Shown here in pieces: positions 1-8,343 of a stretch of 64,000 nucleotides of DNA (position 1 is its first letter; every line of letters begins with the position of its first letter). This DNA is from Angustibacter sp. Root456 (GTDB taxonomy: Bacteria > Actinomycetota > Actinomycetes > Actinomycetales > Angustibacteraceae). The stretch is taken from positions 193,488-257,487 of the forward strand of contig NZ_LMER01000015.1 of the NCBI RefSeq assembly GCF_001426435.1, read 5' to 3'. A program made the translations under genes and the position numbers. The notes below the pieces were generated by a model. It did no database searches. It was given only the letters and a program-made list of their open reading frames with translations, and was not told the DNA's origin.

Positions 1-74
1 TAGCGGGGGCGGGACTCGAACCCGCGACACCACGATTATGAGCCGTGTGCTCTAACCACCTGAGCTACCCCGCC
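1..74 (-). tRNA. tRNA-Met (CAT)
   Basis: On the minus strand the sequence folds as a 74-nt cloverleaf. The acceptor arm GGCGGGG pairs with CCCCGCT (one G-U pair), the T-arm is GGGTTCGAGTCCC, and the anticodon loop CTCATAA carries CAT. The strong D-stem and normal acceptor suggest elongator rather than initiator Met. The discriminator base is A. CCA is not encoded. It lies 47 bp downstream of tRNA-Thr and is probably co-transcribed with it. Confidence 0.93.
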
Positions 75-121
75 GGGTGAGCCTCGCCGTCCAGCACACG
101 CGTGGACGGCCAGCCTCGTCG

Positions 122-194
122 AGCCCCAATACGGAATCGAACCGTAGACCTTCTCCTTACCATGGAGACGCTCTGCCGACTGAGCTATTGGGGC
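122..194 (-). tRNA. tRNA-Thr (GGT)
   Basis: A 73-nt cloverleaf on the minus strand. Acceptor GCCCCAA pairs with TTGGGGC, the anticodon stem is TCTCC/GGAGA, and the loop ATGGTAA carries anticodon GGT. The discriminator is T. It is followed on the same strand by tRNA-Met. A tRNA-Thr/tRNA-Met pair upstream of rpmG is common in actinobacteria; the next gene lies outside the window. Confidence 0.93.
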
Positions 195-251
195 AGCGCG
201 GACGAGCGTACACGGTGAGGGCAGCCCCCGAGAAATCGACCGACAGACCGG

Positions 252-722
252 CTAGAGACCCAGCTCGTCCAGGCCCGGGTGGTCGTCCGGACGCGGGCCG
301 GCGAGGTCCCAGTGGAACAGCCTCTCGGCGTCGCTGATGGGCAGGTCGTTGATGCTCGCGTGCCGCCGGCGCATGAGGCCGTGCTCGTCGAACTCCCAGT
401 TCTCGTTGCCGTACGAGCGCCACCACTGCCCGTCCGCGTCGTGCGACTCGTAGGCGAACCGCACGGCGATCCGGTCGTCGCCGAAGGCCCACAGGCCCTT
501 GATGAGCCGGTACTCCCGCTCGCGCTCCCACTTGCGGGCGAGGAAGGCGACGATCTGCTCGCGGCCCTCGACGAACTCGTGGCGGTTCCGCCACCGGCTG
601 TCGACCGTGTAGGCGAGCGAGACGCGCTGGGGGTCACGGGTGTTCCACGCGTTCTCAGCGCCCCGCACCTTGGCGAGGGCGTCCTCGCGGCTGAACGGCG
701 GCACGGGCGGCCTGGTCTCCAT
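252..722 (-). CDS. DUF1348 / NTF2-like protein
   Basis: A 156-residue soluble protein with no signal peptide. The pattern [21 protein letters not shown] near the N-terminus, followed by the RWRNRHEF and [17 protein letters not shown] blocks and [21 protein letters not shown], matches the DUF1348 family of SnoaL/NTF2-fold proteins. These form a cone-shaped barrel; their substrate is unknown. The ATG at 722 has GGAG six bases upstream (GGAGCCGTC). It appears monocistronic, bounded downstream by the tRNA genes and upstream by a hairpin. Family assignment is good; the role is unknown. Confidence 0.85.
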   Translation of the reverse strand: METRPPVPPFSREDALAKVRGAENAWNTRDPQRVSLAYTVDSRWRNRHEFVEGREQIVAFLARKWEREREYRLIKGLWAFGDDRIAVRFAYESHDADGQWWRSYGNENWEFDEHGLMRRRHASINDLPISDAERLFHWDLAGPRPDDHPGLDELGL

Positions 723-784
723 GACGGCTCCTCTCGACGCGACCTGCTCAGCGAACCGCCTGCGACCACTTCTGGCAACGGCAC

Positions 785-830
785 GGTCGTGGCACCGAAG
801 GCCAGCAGGCTGGCCCCCGGCGCCACGACC
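785..830 (-). terminator. Nested hairpin 3' of the ScyD/ScyE-like gene
   Basis: The outer arms GGTCGTGGC (785-793) and GCCACGACC (822-830) and the inner arms GGCCAGC (800-806) and GCTGGCC (809-815) share one centre at 807.5. It lies about 35 bp past the stop of the minus-strand gene ending at 864, so it most likely terminates that transcript. No T-tract follows. Confidence 0.6.
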
Positions 831-863
831 GGATCCTCACGAACGGATCCTGCGCAGACGCAG

Positions 864-2012
864 TCAGCCGACGTGGATGCGGACAACCTGACCGGTCGGG
901 CCGCCGCTGTTGTGGGCCGGCATGGTGCTCCAGTTCGACACGTAGACCGCGCCGTCGTGGTAGGCGAAGCCGGACGGCAGGAACAGCGAGCCCGCGCCGA
1001 GGACGGTGCGGTGCCCGCTGGGCGTGATCCGGACGACGGCACCTGCGGGATCGGGGCCGAACATGCCGTTGGTCTGGAACTGCGTCACGTAGAAGTTGCC
1101 GCGGCGGTCGAAGCCGCAGCCCTGGATTCCGGTGAAGCCACGCCACTTGACGGTCGCGTGGCCGTTCACGATGCGCCACACCCGCGCGTGCCCGGGCTCG
1201 TAGCTGCCGCCGAGCAGCTCACCGACGTACAACGAGCCGTCGGGTGCCGGCGCCACGCAGGTCGGCACGGCGTCCGTCGCCGAGCCGCGAGGGACCTGCA
1301 GGTAGGTCAACGTCGAGACGTGGCCGCGCGCATCGACCTTGGCGATGAGGTTGGCACCGGCGTCCGCGACGTAGTGGGTGCGTCCCACCGTCGTGATCGC
1401 GTTGGGGTTGGCGTCGGGGAACTGGTCCGGCTGCAGGTACTTGTGGTGGTCGGTCCAGCGGTAGTCGACGTTACCGGTGGAGGCCACGACCGACCAGGAA
1501 CCGTTGCGAGAGATGGCAAGCGTGCGTCCCAGCTGGTGCCGCAGGGCCCGCACGACGGCACCGGACGGCGCGTCCGGCGGCACGACCGCGCTGTGCAGTG
1601 CCATCTGGCCGTAGACCCGGCCGCGGTGAGCTGACACGGCGACCATGCCCTCGGCTGCCGTGCCGTCCGGAGCGGCGACGGACGCGAGGTGGTCGACCAC
1701 GGTGCGAAGGTGGCCGTGCCAGAGCACGCTGACCGCGCCCGTGCGGCCGGCGCACTGCGGGCCCTCGGGGCCGGCGCCGAGGCAGACGCTGCCACCGTGG
1801 CCGGCTTCGGCGATGTAGAGCCGCCCGGCTCTGTCGAAGGAGAGCCCGCGGGGGTTGTCGAGGTGGTTGGCGACGACGGTGACGCCGGGTGCGCCGGCAC
1901 TCGCCGACACCGGCGGTGCGGCGAGGATGACTGCGGCCAAGGTCGCGATGGTCGCGGAGAGCGAGACGGCGAGTCGGCGACTCCTGCCGCGCGTTGATGC
2001 TGGATCACGCAT
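864..2012 (-). CDS. Secreted ScyD/ScyE-family beta-propeller-like protein
   Basis: The protein has 382 residues from ATG 2012, which follows an AAGGAGG ribosome-binding site by five bases. An upstream in-frame start at 2099 has none. The N-terminus is a signal peptide: basic RGRSRR, then a hydrophobic stretch, then ASA-G. The mature part has repeated strand blocks such as NPRGLSFDRAGRLYIAEAG, APDGSLYVGEL and GCGFDRRGNFYVTQF, which fit NHL/SMP-30-type propellers and the ScyD/ScyE family of secreted proteins. The family is named after the cyanobacterial scytonemin cluster, but most actinobacterial members have no known role. A hairpin follows the gene. Confidence 0.75.
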   Translation of the reverse strand: MRDPASTRGRSRRLAVSLSATIATLAAVILAAPPVSASAGAPGVTVVANHLDNPRGLSFDRAGRLYIAEAGHGGSVCLGAGPEGPQCAGRTGAVSVLWHGHLRTVVDHLASVAAPDGTAAEGMVAVSAHRGRVYGQMALHSAVVPPDAPSGAVVRALRHQLGRTLAISRNGSWSVVASTGNVDYRWTDHHKYLQPDQFPDANPNAITTVGRTHYVADAGANLIAKVDARGHVSTLTYLQVPRGSATDAVPTCVAPAPDGSLYVGELLGGSYEPGHARVWRIVNGHATVKWRGFTGIQGCGFDRRGNFYVTQFQTNGMFGPDPAGAVVRITPSGHRTVLGAGSLFLPSGFAYHDGAVYVSNWSTMPAHNSGGPTGQVVRIHVG

Positions 2013-2129
2013 GGTGCCTCCTTGGGTGGACCTGACCCCTCGGAGTGTTCTCGCGGTCAGCCGAGCCGTCACCCGGTTGGGCGGAACCATCTGCCACACC
2101 CGTCACGAGTTATCGGACCAACCTCGCGA

Positions 2130-2171
2130 TCGTGGCATCGAGGGTCAGCGCGGCGACCCTCGATGCCACGA
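2130..2171 (-). terminator. 17-bp perfect hairpin 3' of the phosphoesterase gene
   Basis: The arms at 2130-2146 and 2155-2171 are exact reverse complements (17 bp) around an 8-base loop. The hairpin lies 15 bp past the stop of the minus-strand phosphoesterase (2187). No T-run follows, as is common for high-GC terminators. It separates the phosphoesterase from the ScyD/ScyE-like gene. Confidence 0.7.
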
Positions 2172-2186
2172 CCCGGAGCCGTCGGC

Positions 2187-3215
2187 TCAGGGCGCGAAGG
2201 GGACGCGCGTCCAGCTCAGCACCTCGCGGCGATCGGGGTGCACGGTGACCTTGAGCCAGTCGTCGAGCCCGGTCGAGCCGTCGACGGTGACCCGCCGCAG
2301 GTTGTCGGCTGGGGCGGCCACGCCGTAGAACGAGAGCCACGGCGAGCCAGAAGCCAGGGGCGCGTCGGCGTTGTAGACGTGGCTGTCGCCGTTGAACAGG
2401 TACACCGGACGCCGGAACGACCGCGACTCCCGGGCGATCGTCTGCACGATCGGAGCGAACGCGTAGGAGTCGGCGAACGACGGGTCGTTCTCGGTGGGGT
2501 CGAACATGTCGGCCTGCATCATGAGGACGACGGCGCGGTCCCGGTGCTGACGCGCGTCGGCGAAGGTGTCGCGGATGAGCTCGACGGACGCCGCCGTGCG
2601 CTCGAGCACCTCGGCCGCCTGCTGCGGCGTGGGCGCGGTCTTGCCGGTCCAGGGCGCCATGGAGTTGTTGCTGCCCACGACGTGCACGGCGGCGAACGAC
2701 ACCCCCGCTCGCCGGTAGCTCACGTTCTCGGGGATCCCTTGCGCCGCTTGCGAGGTGACCGCGACAGAGTGCTGGCCGAGGCTACGACCCGGCCGGTCGA
2801 AGAACACGCTGCGCACCGCCGCGAGCCGCTCGAGCGGGTCGTAGCCGCCGTTGTTCGGCCGGTGGCAGTCCGTCCACTCGTTGTCGCCGGGCGTGTAGAC
2901 GAGCGGGTCGGCGAAGCCGTCGAAGTCCTTGCGGATCAAGGCGAAGTAGGCGTCGGTGCACTGGCTCGACCCGCTCTTGATGTCGCCGAGGTGGTCGACG
3001 AGGCGGACGTCCGGGTCGGCGTTGATCTGGGCGATGCGGTCGGGGAAGGCGGCGATCTGCGCGTCGCCGTACGGCACGTCGCCTATGACGGCGAAGCTGA
3101 ACGGACCGCGGCGCGGCTCGTGCTCTCGGGGGTCGGCGGAGGCGGTGGCGGCCGACGCCAGCACCGCCGTTGCGCTCAGTGCCGCAGCCCATGCCACGGC
3201 GGCGCGTACCTTCAT
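2187..3215 (-). CDS. Secreted calcineurin-like metallophosphoesterase
   Basis: A 342-residue protein with a signal peptide (MKVRAAVAWAAALSATAVLA...ASA). Metal-binding blocks occur in family order: FAVIGDVPYGD, DHLGDIKSG, TPGDNEWTD, a mid-protein VHVVGSNN and FNGDSHVYN. This is the binuclear-metal phosphoesterase fold, expected to act outside the membrane on a phosphoester; the substrate is unknown. The ATG at 3215 overlaps a TGA in the frame expected for the upstream transporter gene (ATGA, 3212-3215), which suggests translational coupling to it. Confidence 0.85.
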   Translation of the reverse strand: MKVRAAVAWAAALSATAVLASAATASADPREHEPRRGPFSFAVIGDVPYGDAQIAAFPDRIAQINADPDVRLVDHLGDIKSGSSQCTDAYFALIRKDFDGFADPLVYTPGDNEWTDCHRPNNGGYDPLERLAAVRSVFFDRPGRSLGQHSVAVTSQAAQGIPENVSYRRAGVSFAAVHVVGSNNSMAPWTGKTAPTPQQAAEVLERTAASVELIRDTFADARQHRDRAVVLMMQADMFDPTENDPSFADSYAFAPIVQTIARESRSFRRPVYLFNGDSHVYNADAPLASGSPWLSFYGVAAPADNLRRVTVDGSTGLDDWLKVTVHPDRREVLSWTRVPFAP

Positions 3216-4788
3216 ACCCTGCTCCTCTCGACGGGGATGTCGGCGAGAGCCTTGCGGCAGAGCGTGAACGCCGCGTCATGCGCGGGCTCACACCGGGTGA
3301 AGGGACGGCGACGCGCGGACGACGCCGCCACGGCCCCCGGTGGGTGGCCATCGCCACGACCGAGGTCGTGAAGATGAGCAGGGACGCCACGAGCAGCGCC
3401 CGGTCGGCCCCCGCGACGAACACGTCGCTCGCGTGGGCGGCGCCGCTCGACGCGGTGGACGCCGCGCTGCGCGCGGCCGAGGCGAACACCGTGACCAGCA
3501 CGGCGAGCCCGAGGGTCGAGCCCACCTGCTGCGACACGTTCACCAGGCCGGACGCCGCGCCCGCCTCCTGCGGCCGCACACCCTGCAGCGCAGCCGCTGT
3601 CAGCGGCACGAACACCGTGCCGTTGCCGACGCCCATGAAGAACAGCGGGACGGCGATCGCCCAGTAGGCGGTGTCGGCGGAGGTGTGGCTCAGCCAGAAC
3701 ACGCTGGACGCCGACACGAGCGCTCCCAGCACCATGGTGCGGCGAGGGCCGATGCGGTCGACGACTCGGCGCGCCGCCACCTGCGAGGCGAGGAACACGC
3801 CCACCGGCACGGGCAGGAACGCCAGGCCTGCGCGCAGCGGCGAGTAGCCCACGACCTCCTGCAGCAGCTGAGTCATGAAGAAGAACATGCCCATCATCCC
3901 GGCCACGAGCGTGATGCGGCCGACGAAGGCAGCCGAGCGGGTGACGTCGCGGAACAGCGCCGGCGGCGTGATCGGCGCCTGTGCGCGGCGCTCGAGCAGG
4001 ACGAACCCGACGAGCAGCACCGCTGCCGCGACGAACGACCCGAGGGTGACGACGTGGCTCCAGCCGCGGTCGGCGGCGCTGACGAAGCCGTAGACGAGGG
4101 AGGTCATGCCGAGGGTCGAGGTGATGGCACCTTCGACGTCCACGCGGCCGCGGTGGCGCGGCGTCTCGGGCAGCACGAGAGCGGCCGCGATGATCACGCC
4201 GATGCCGATGGGCACGTTGACGTACATCACCCAGCGCCACGAGACCCACTCGACGAGCATGCCGCCGGCGACCAGGCCGATGGCGGCACCGCCGATGGAG
4301 ACGGCGGTGAACAGGCCGAGGGCGCGGTTGCGCTCGCGACCTTCGGGGACGCTCACGGTGAGCAGCGCCAGCACGGCCGGCGCCGCGAGCGCCGCGCCGA
4401 CGCCCTGCACGGCGCGCGAGGCGATGAGCCACTCCCCCGTGGTGGCGAGGCCGCCGACGAAGGAGGCGGCGGTGAAGACGAGCATGCCCGCGAGGAAGAC
4501 GCGACGGCGACCGAACAGGTCGCCGGCGCGGGCGCCGAGCAGCAGCAGGCCACCGAAGGCGAGGGTGTAGGCGTTCATCACCCACGACAGGCCGGTCTGC
4601 GACAGGTGCAGCACGCGCGCCATGTCGGGCAGCGCGACGTTCACGATGCTCGCGTCGAGCACGACCATGAGCTGGGCGATCAGGACGACGCCGAGGATGA
4701 ACCCCGACGAGGCGGCGACGCGGCCGGTGGGCTGCGGCGCCGGGCCCGGCGGCGTGGCCGGGCGTGAAGCGAGGGTCTGGGCTGACAC
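3212..4788 (-). CDS. DHA2-type 14-TM MFS drug exporter, apparent frameshift at the 3' end
   Basis: The start is GTG 4788 with GGAG five bases upstream. The protein shows MVVLDASIVNVALPDM in TM1, GDLFGRRRVFLAGM after TM2 and RAVQGVGAALAAPA, all typical of the EmrB/QacA (DHA2) proton-driven exporters. About 14 hydrophobic segments run to ALLVASLLIFTTS. As read, the frame has no stop there and continues to 2782, across about 430 bp of the next gene. One extra G in the G5 run (3334-3338 on the plus strand as C5) would instead end the protein at 3212, with an ATGA overlap onto the phosphoesterase. The G+C-rich third positions after 3334 fit that second frame. TetR is divergent and probably represses it. 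Confidence 0.8.
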
Positions 4789-4819
4789 AGGTGCTCCTGG
4801 AGGTAGTACGATGACGACG

Positions 4820-4867
4820 TAAGTGGAAGAGGCCTCCGGATAAACATACGGAGGCAGCCTCCACTTA
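4820..4867. promoter_or_regulatory. 48-bp palindromic operator between MFS exporter and TetR
   Basis: Two nested inverted repeats share one centre (4843.5): TAAGTGGA/TCCACTTA (4820-4827, 4860-4867) and GCCTCCG/CGGAGGC (4832-4838, 4849-4855). It is the only large palindrome in the divergent gap and lies 31 bp upstream of the exporter start and 41 bp upstream of tetR. The likely role is TetR dimer (or dimer-pair) binding that controls both genes. Confidence 0.8.
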
Positions 4868-4908
4868 GCAAGCCCATTTGTCGTCGTCCCGTTTTCGAGG
4901 TGGCTCCC

Positions 4909-5499
4909 GTGAGCACCGGCACTCGCACCGGCAACGGCACCTCCGTGGTGCCCGAGCGCCCGCTGCGCGCCGACGCTCGCCGCAACTACGAGCAGATCGT
5001 GGCCGCGGCGCGCGAGGCGCTGCGCGAGCAAGGCGCAGCGGCGTCGCTGGAGGACATCGCCCGGCGGGCCGGCGTCGGCATCGGCACGCTGTACCGCCGC
5101 TTCCCCACGCGGCTGGCCCTGCTCGAGGCGGTCTACCGCGAGGACGTCGACGGCCTGCGCACCCACACCGACGAGCTGATGCAGCAGGACGACCCCTGGG
5201 CCGCCGTCGAGGCCTGGGTGCAGCACTTCCTCGACTACGCCTCGACCAAGCGCGCGCTGTTCGCCGAGCTGGTCGACGCCATCGGACGCGACTCCGAGCT
5301 GCTCACCTACTCGCGGTCCGTCATCACCGCCACGGCCGAGCAGGTGCTGCAGCGGGCGCGTGAGGCGGGTGTCGTGCGGGCCGACGTCGAGCCCGCCGAC
5401 CTCACCCGGCTCATCGGCGGCTGCTCGATGATGGGGCCGGTCGAGCCCGACCAGGCCGACCGCGTCGTCAGCATCGTGCTGGCGGGCATCCGCGCCTGA
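4909..5499 (+). CDS. TetR/AcrR-family regulator
   Basis: About 196 residues from GTG 4909, which has GAGG eight bases upstream; a GTG at 4900 is in frame but has no ribosome-binding site. The N-terminal helix-turn-helix is clear: REALREQGAAASLEDIARRAGVGIGTLYRRFPTRLALLEAVY is the TetR signature. The C-terminal half is a helical ligand-binding domain with an SBD-like end (LIGGCSMMGP). Being divergent from a multidrug-type exporter over a palindrome, it is most likely the local repressor and its own regulator. Confidence 0.9.
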   Translation: MSTGTRTGNGTSVVPERPLRADARRNYEQIVAAAREALREQGAAASLEDIARRAGVGIGTLYRRFPTRLALLEAVYREDVDGLRTHTDELMQQDDPWAAVEAWVQHFLDYASTKRALFAELVDAIGRDSELLTYSRSVITATAEQVLQRAREAGVVRADVEPADLTRLIGGCSMMGPVEPDQADRVVSIVLAGIRA

Positions 5500-5511
5500 G
5501 CGACGCCTGCG

Positions 5512-6330
5512 TCAGTCCTGCTCGGCAGAGCACCACCACGTCGTGCGCCCGCCGACCGTGCCACGCACCATGGGCGCGCCGTCGCGCGGGCAGGCGGCCC
5601 CGGCGGCCCGGAAGGGCAGCAGCCGCAGCGTGTGGACGCCGCCGCCACGCTGGGCCGTCTGGACGGCGGAGCGCACCGCGCGGTGCAGCACCCGCACCTC
5701 GTCGTCCGTGAGCTCGTCGACGCGCCGGCGCGGGTGCAGCCTGGCCTGCCACAGCGCCTGGTCGGCCAGCAGGTTGCCGACTCCGGCCAGTGCCGTCTGG
5801 TCGAGCAGCCGCGCCTTGACCGGCGCCGTGCCGCGTGCGAGCGCCGCCCGGAACTCGCGCAAGGTGATCGTGGCGGCGTCGGGACCGAGCAGGTGCACCT
5901 CGGGGTCGAGCCGCACCCGGCCGAGGCGGCGCGGGTCGAGCAGCAGCAAGCGGCCGCCGTCGTCGAAGGTCATCGCGAAGCGCGTGAAGCGCTCGTCGCC
6001 CGCCGTGCGACCGCGCTCCCAGTAGTCACCACCGTCGGTCTCGACGCCATCCGGCTCGGCGACGACCACCTTGCCCGACATGCCGAGGTGGATGCCGAGG
6101 TGCGGGCCGGGCCGGGGGTCGGCGGCCGTGCCGGACGTCTCGCACCACATGCTCTTGCCGCGGCGGTGCGCGGCGAGGAGCTCGCGACCGACGAGCGCGA
6201 CGCGCAGGTCGCCAGGGCGGTGCGGGCGGCACTCGTAGGTGTCGGAGTCGTCGACGTCGACGATCCGCCGCCCCAGTGCGTGCCGCTCGATCACCTGCCG
6301 GGCGGACTCGACCTCGGGCAGCTCGGGCAC
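5512..6330 (-). CDS. Fpg/Nei-family DNA glycosylase with incomplete zinc finger
   Basis: A 272-residue protein starting with PELPE: Pro after Met is the catalytic nucleophile and Glu is the AP-lyase acid. HLGMSGK, DPRRLGRV and the helix-two-turn-helix block LDQTALAGVGNLLADQALW are family signatures. The C-terminal finger reads CPRDG...WWCSAEQ, so only two of the usual four cysteines remain. That is known in some Nei-like branches and may mean a zincless finger. The start is GTG 6330, 9 bp after the response-regulator stop, so it may be read with the two-component genes. The substrate (8-oxoG or oxidised pyrimidine) cannot be told from sequence. Confidence 0.88.
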   Translation of the reverse strand: MPELPEVESARQVIERHALGRRIVDVDDSDTYECRPHRPGDLRVALVGRELLAAHRRGKSMWCETSGTAADPRPGPHLGIHLGMSGKVVVAEPDGVETDGGDYWERGRTAGDERFTRFAMTFDDGGRLLLLDPRRLGRVRLDPEVHLLGPDAATITLREFRAALARGTAPVKARLLDQTALAGVGNLLADQALWQARLHPRRRVDELTDDEVRVLHRAVRSAVQTAQRGGGVHTLRLLPFRAAGAACPRDGAPMVRGTVGGRTTWWCSAEQD

Positions 6331-6339
6331 GCGCCGAGC

Positions 6340-7053
6340 CTAGCTGCGGCGTCGACCCGCTGCCGGTCCTGACCCGGCCCCGCCGGCCCGCACCAGCCCG
6401 CACTCGTAGGCCAGCACGACGAGCTGCACGCGGCTGGTGACGCCCAGCTTGGCCAGCACGCGGTTGACGTGGGTCTTCACGGTGCTCTCGGCCACCACGA
6501 GCCGCCGGGCGACCTCGTCGTTCGACAGCCCGCGGGCCACGAGCGAGAGCACCTCCAGCTCGCGCTCGGTGAGACCTCGCAGCTCCGGCGGAACGCCCAC
6601 CACGGGGGGCGGCCGGTCGACGTACTCCTCGATCAGCCGGCGGGTCACCGACGGCGCGAGCAGCGACCCACCGTCCGCCACGGTGCGCACGCCCTCGGCG
6701 AGCAGGTCGGGTGCGCTCGCCTTCAGCAGGAAACCCGACGCCCCTGCCTTCAGCGCCGCGTAGACGTAGGCGTCGACGTCGTAGGTGGTGAGCACGAGCA
6801 CCCGCGGCGCACTCTGCGTCGCCGTGACCGTCGACGTGGCCGTCGCCGTGATCGCCGCGGTGGCGGCGATGCCGTCGAGCACCGGCATGCGGATGTCCAT
6901 GAGCACGACGTCGGGCCCGGTGCGGCGCACCACCTCGACCGCCTCGCGTCCGTCGGCGGCCAGGCCGACGACGTCGATCCCGCGAGCCGACAGGACGAGC
7001 TCGAGCCCTGAGCGGACGAGCTCCTGGTCGTCGGCGATCACCACCGAGGTCAT
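6340..7053 (-). CDS. NarL/LuxR-type response regulator
   Basis: A 237-residue protein starting at ATG 7053 with GGAG upstream; the start overlaps the kinase stop (ATGA). The receiver domain has acidic DDQ, phospho-acceptor Asp in VVLMDIRMP, and Lys in FLLKASAP. The LuxR DNA-binding domain is LTERELEVLSLVARGLSNDEVARRLVVAESTVKTHVNRVLAKLG. A Thr/Ala-rich insert, TATATSTVTATQSA, precedes strand 4 and is absent from usual members. The cognate kinase is the upstream gene. Targets are unknown, although the divergent membrane protein is a good candidate. Confidence 0.92.
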   Translation of the reverse strand: MTSVVIADDQELVRSGLELVLSARGIDVVGLAADGREAVEVVRRTGPDVVLMDIRMPVLDGIAATAAITATATSTVTATQSAPRVLVLTTYDVDAYVYAALKAGASGFLLKASAPDLLAEGVRTVADGGSLLAPSVTRRLIEEYVDRPPPVVGVPPELRGLTERELEVLSLVARGLSNDEVARRLVVAESTVKTHVNRVLAKLGVTSRVQLVVLAYECGLVRAGGAGSGPAAGRRRS

Positions 7054-8210
7054 GTCCGCTCCACCGGCGCGAGAGGCAGCACGGCGTCGAGGTGGAAGCG
7101 GCCGTCGTCCGCGAGGCCGTGCCACAGCGTTCCCCCGAGCAGCGAGACGCGCTCGGCGATCCCCAGCAGGCCCAGCCCGCTGCCCAGGCCGCCGGTGCCG
7201 CTGCTGGGGTTGCTGGCCCGGATCGTCACCGCCTCGGGCGAGCAGGCGATCGTGATCTCTGCGGTGCGGTCGGCGCCGTACCGCAGGGCGTTGGTGAGCG
7301 CCTCCTGCGCGATGCGGTAGGCGCTCACGTCCACTCCGGCTGGCAACCCGACGAGGGGGAGGTCGAGGTCGGCGGTGACCTCGAGCCCGTCGCCGCGAAA
7401 GCGGTCGACGAGGGCTGGCAGGTCCGCGAGTCCGGGTATCGGAGCGAGGCCGAGCTCGTCGGCCTCGTCGCGCACGACGTGCAGCAACCGGCCGGTGTCG
7501 GCCAGCGCCTGGCGGCCGGTGGCGGCCACGGCAGCGAGCAGCTGCTCGGCGCGGTCGGGATCGCGGCGCACGAGGTCCTGCGCCGCGGCGGTCTGCACGA
7601 CCATGGCGCTCACCGAGTGGGCGATGACGTCGTGCAGCTCGCGGGCGATGCGGTCGCGCTCGGCGCGCACGGCCGCCCGGCGGGCGGCCTCCTGCGACTG
7701 CTCCAGAAGGGTCTTCTGCTGCGCGAGTCGCTGCATCAGGCGGCCGAGCACGTACGGCGGAGCGATCAGGGTGAGCACGAAGATGACGTCGCCGACGCCG
7801 TGCTGGCGCGTGTCGACGAACCGGTAGTCGACCCAGAACGTCGCCAGCACCACGGCGAGGCCGGCCAGGCCGCGGTTGCCCGCCGGCCAGCGCCCGAGGG
7901 CGTACCCGACCGCGGCGCAGAACAGGATCGGCGCCGCGAGGTCGTCCAGCGCGGGCCCCATCCAGGGGATCTGCAGCAGCGTGACCGCACTGGCCGTGGG
8001 CGCCAGCACGCCGTACCGACGGCGTCTCACCAGCAGCGCTGCCGCGACGACCTCGAGTGCGGCCGCAGCCGGGCCGCCCTGCGGCCGGGTCATGGCTAGC
8101 TCACCGAGCGCCACGACGAGCAGACCCACCGGCAGCAGGAGGTCGCCGTACCGCGAAAGAGTGCGCTCGAGCACGCGCCGAGCGTACGGCGGCCGGGGCC
8201 CTGCCGACAT
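7050..8210 (-). CDS. NarL-type sensor histidine kinase (HisKA_3)
   Basis: About 386 residues if started at ATG 8210; GTG 8174 is an alternative and neither has a strong ribosome-binding site. The N-terminal half has about four or five membrane segments and no extracellular sensor domain. The DHp motif ERDRIARELHDVIAHSVSAMV carries the phospho-His, and the ATPase part has AYRIAQEALTNALRYG and GSGLGLLGIAERV. It phosphorylates the overlapping response regulator. Short-loop kinases of this class often sense signals within the membrane, commonly envelope stress. Confidence 0.9.
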   Translation of the reverse strand: MSAGPRPPYARRVLERTLSRYGDLLLPVGLLVVALGELAMTRPQGGPAAAALEVVAAALLVRRRRYGVLAPTASAVTLLQIPWMGPALDDLAAPILFCAAVGYALGRWPAGNRGLAGLAVVLATFWVDYRFVDTRQHGVGDVIFVLTLIAPPYVLGRLMQRLAQQKTLLEQSQEAARRAAVRAERDRIARELHDVIAHSVSAMVVQTAAAQDLVRRDPDRAEQLLAAVAATGRQALADTGRLLHVVRDEADELGLAPIPGLADLPALVDRFRGDGLEVTADLDLPLVGLPAGVDVSAYRIAQEALTNALRYGADRTAEITIACSPEAVTIRASNPSSGTGGLGSGLGLLGIAERVSLLGGTLWHGLADDGRFHLDAVLPLAPVERT

Positions 8211-8343
8211 CGACTTGACGGGCGACGCCCTCTCCACCCTGGGGCGGACCCCGGTGCCATCCCTGCGGCGACGACGCAGGCCGGTCGCGGTTCCTAGCGT
8301 CGTCGAGCACGGACGCAGGGTCCGGCTCGAGAAGGAGGACGAC

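Noticed and set aside
831-851. Direct repeat of GGATCC beside the hairpin at 785-830 as an insertion scar
   Set aside because: Only six bases repeated with an 8-base gap; expected by chance and without any element between.
279-1634. 451-codon plus-strand open frame over the DUF1348 and ScyD/ScyE-like genes
   Set aside because: Antisense to two genes with recognised motifs and good starts; composition is Val/Arg/Gly-rich and not protein-like.
3340-4767. 475-codon plus-strand open frame over the MFS exporter
   Set aside because: Antisense shadow of a transporter with clear DHA2 motifs; the translated product is His/Glu/Arg low complexity.
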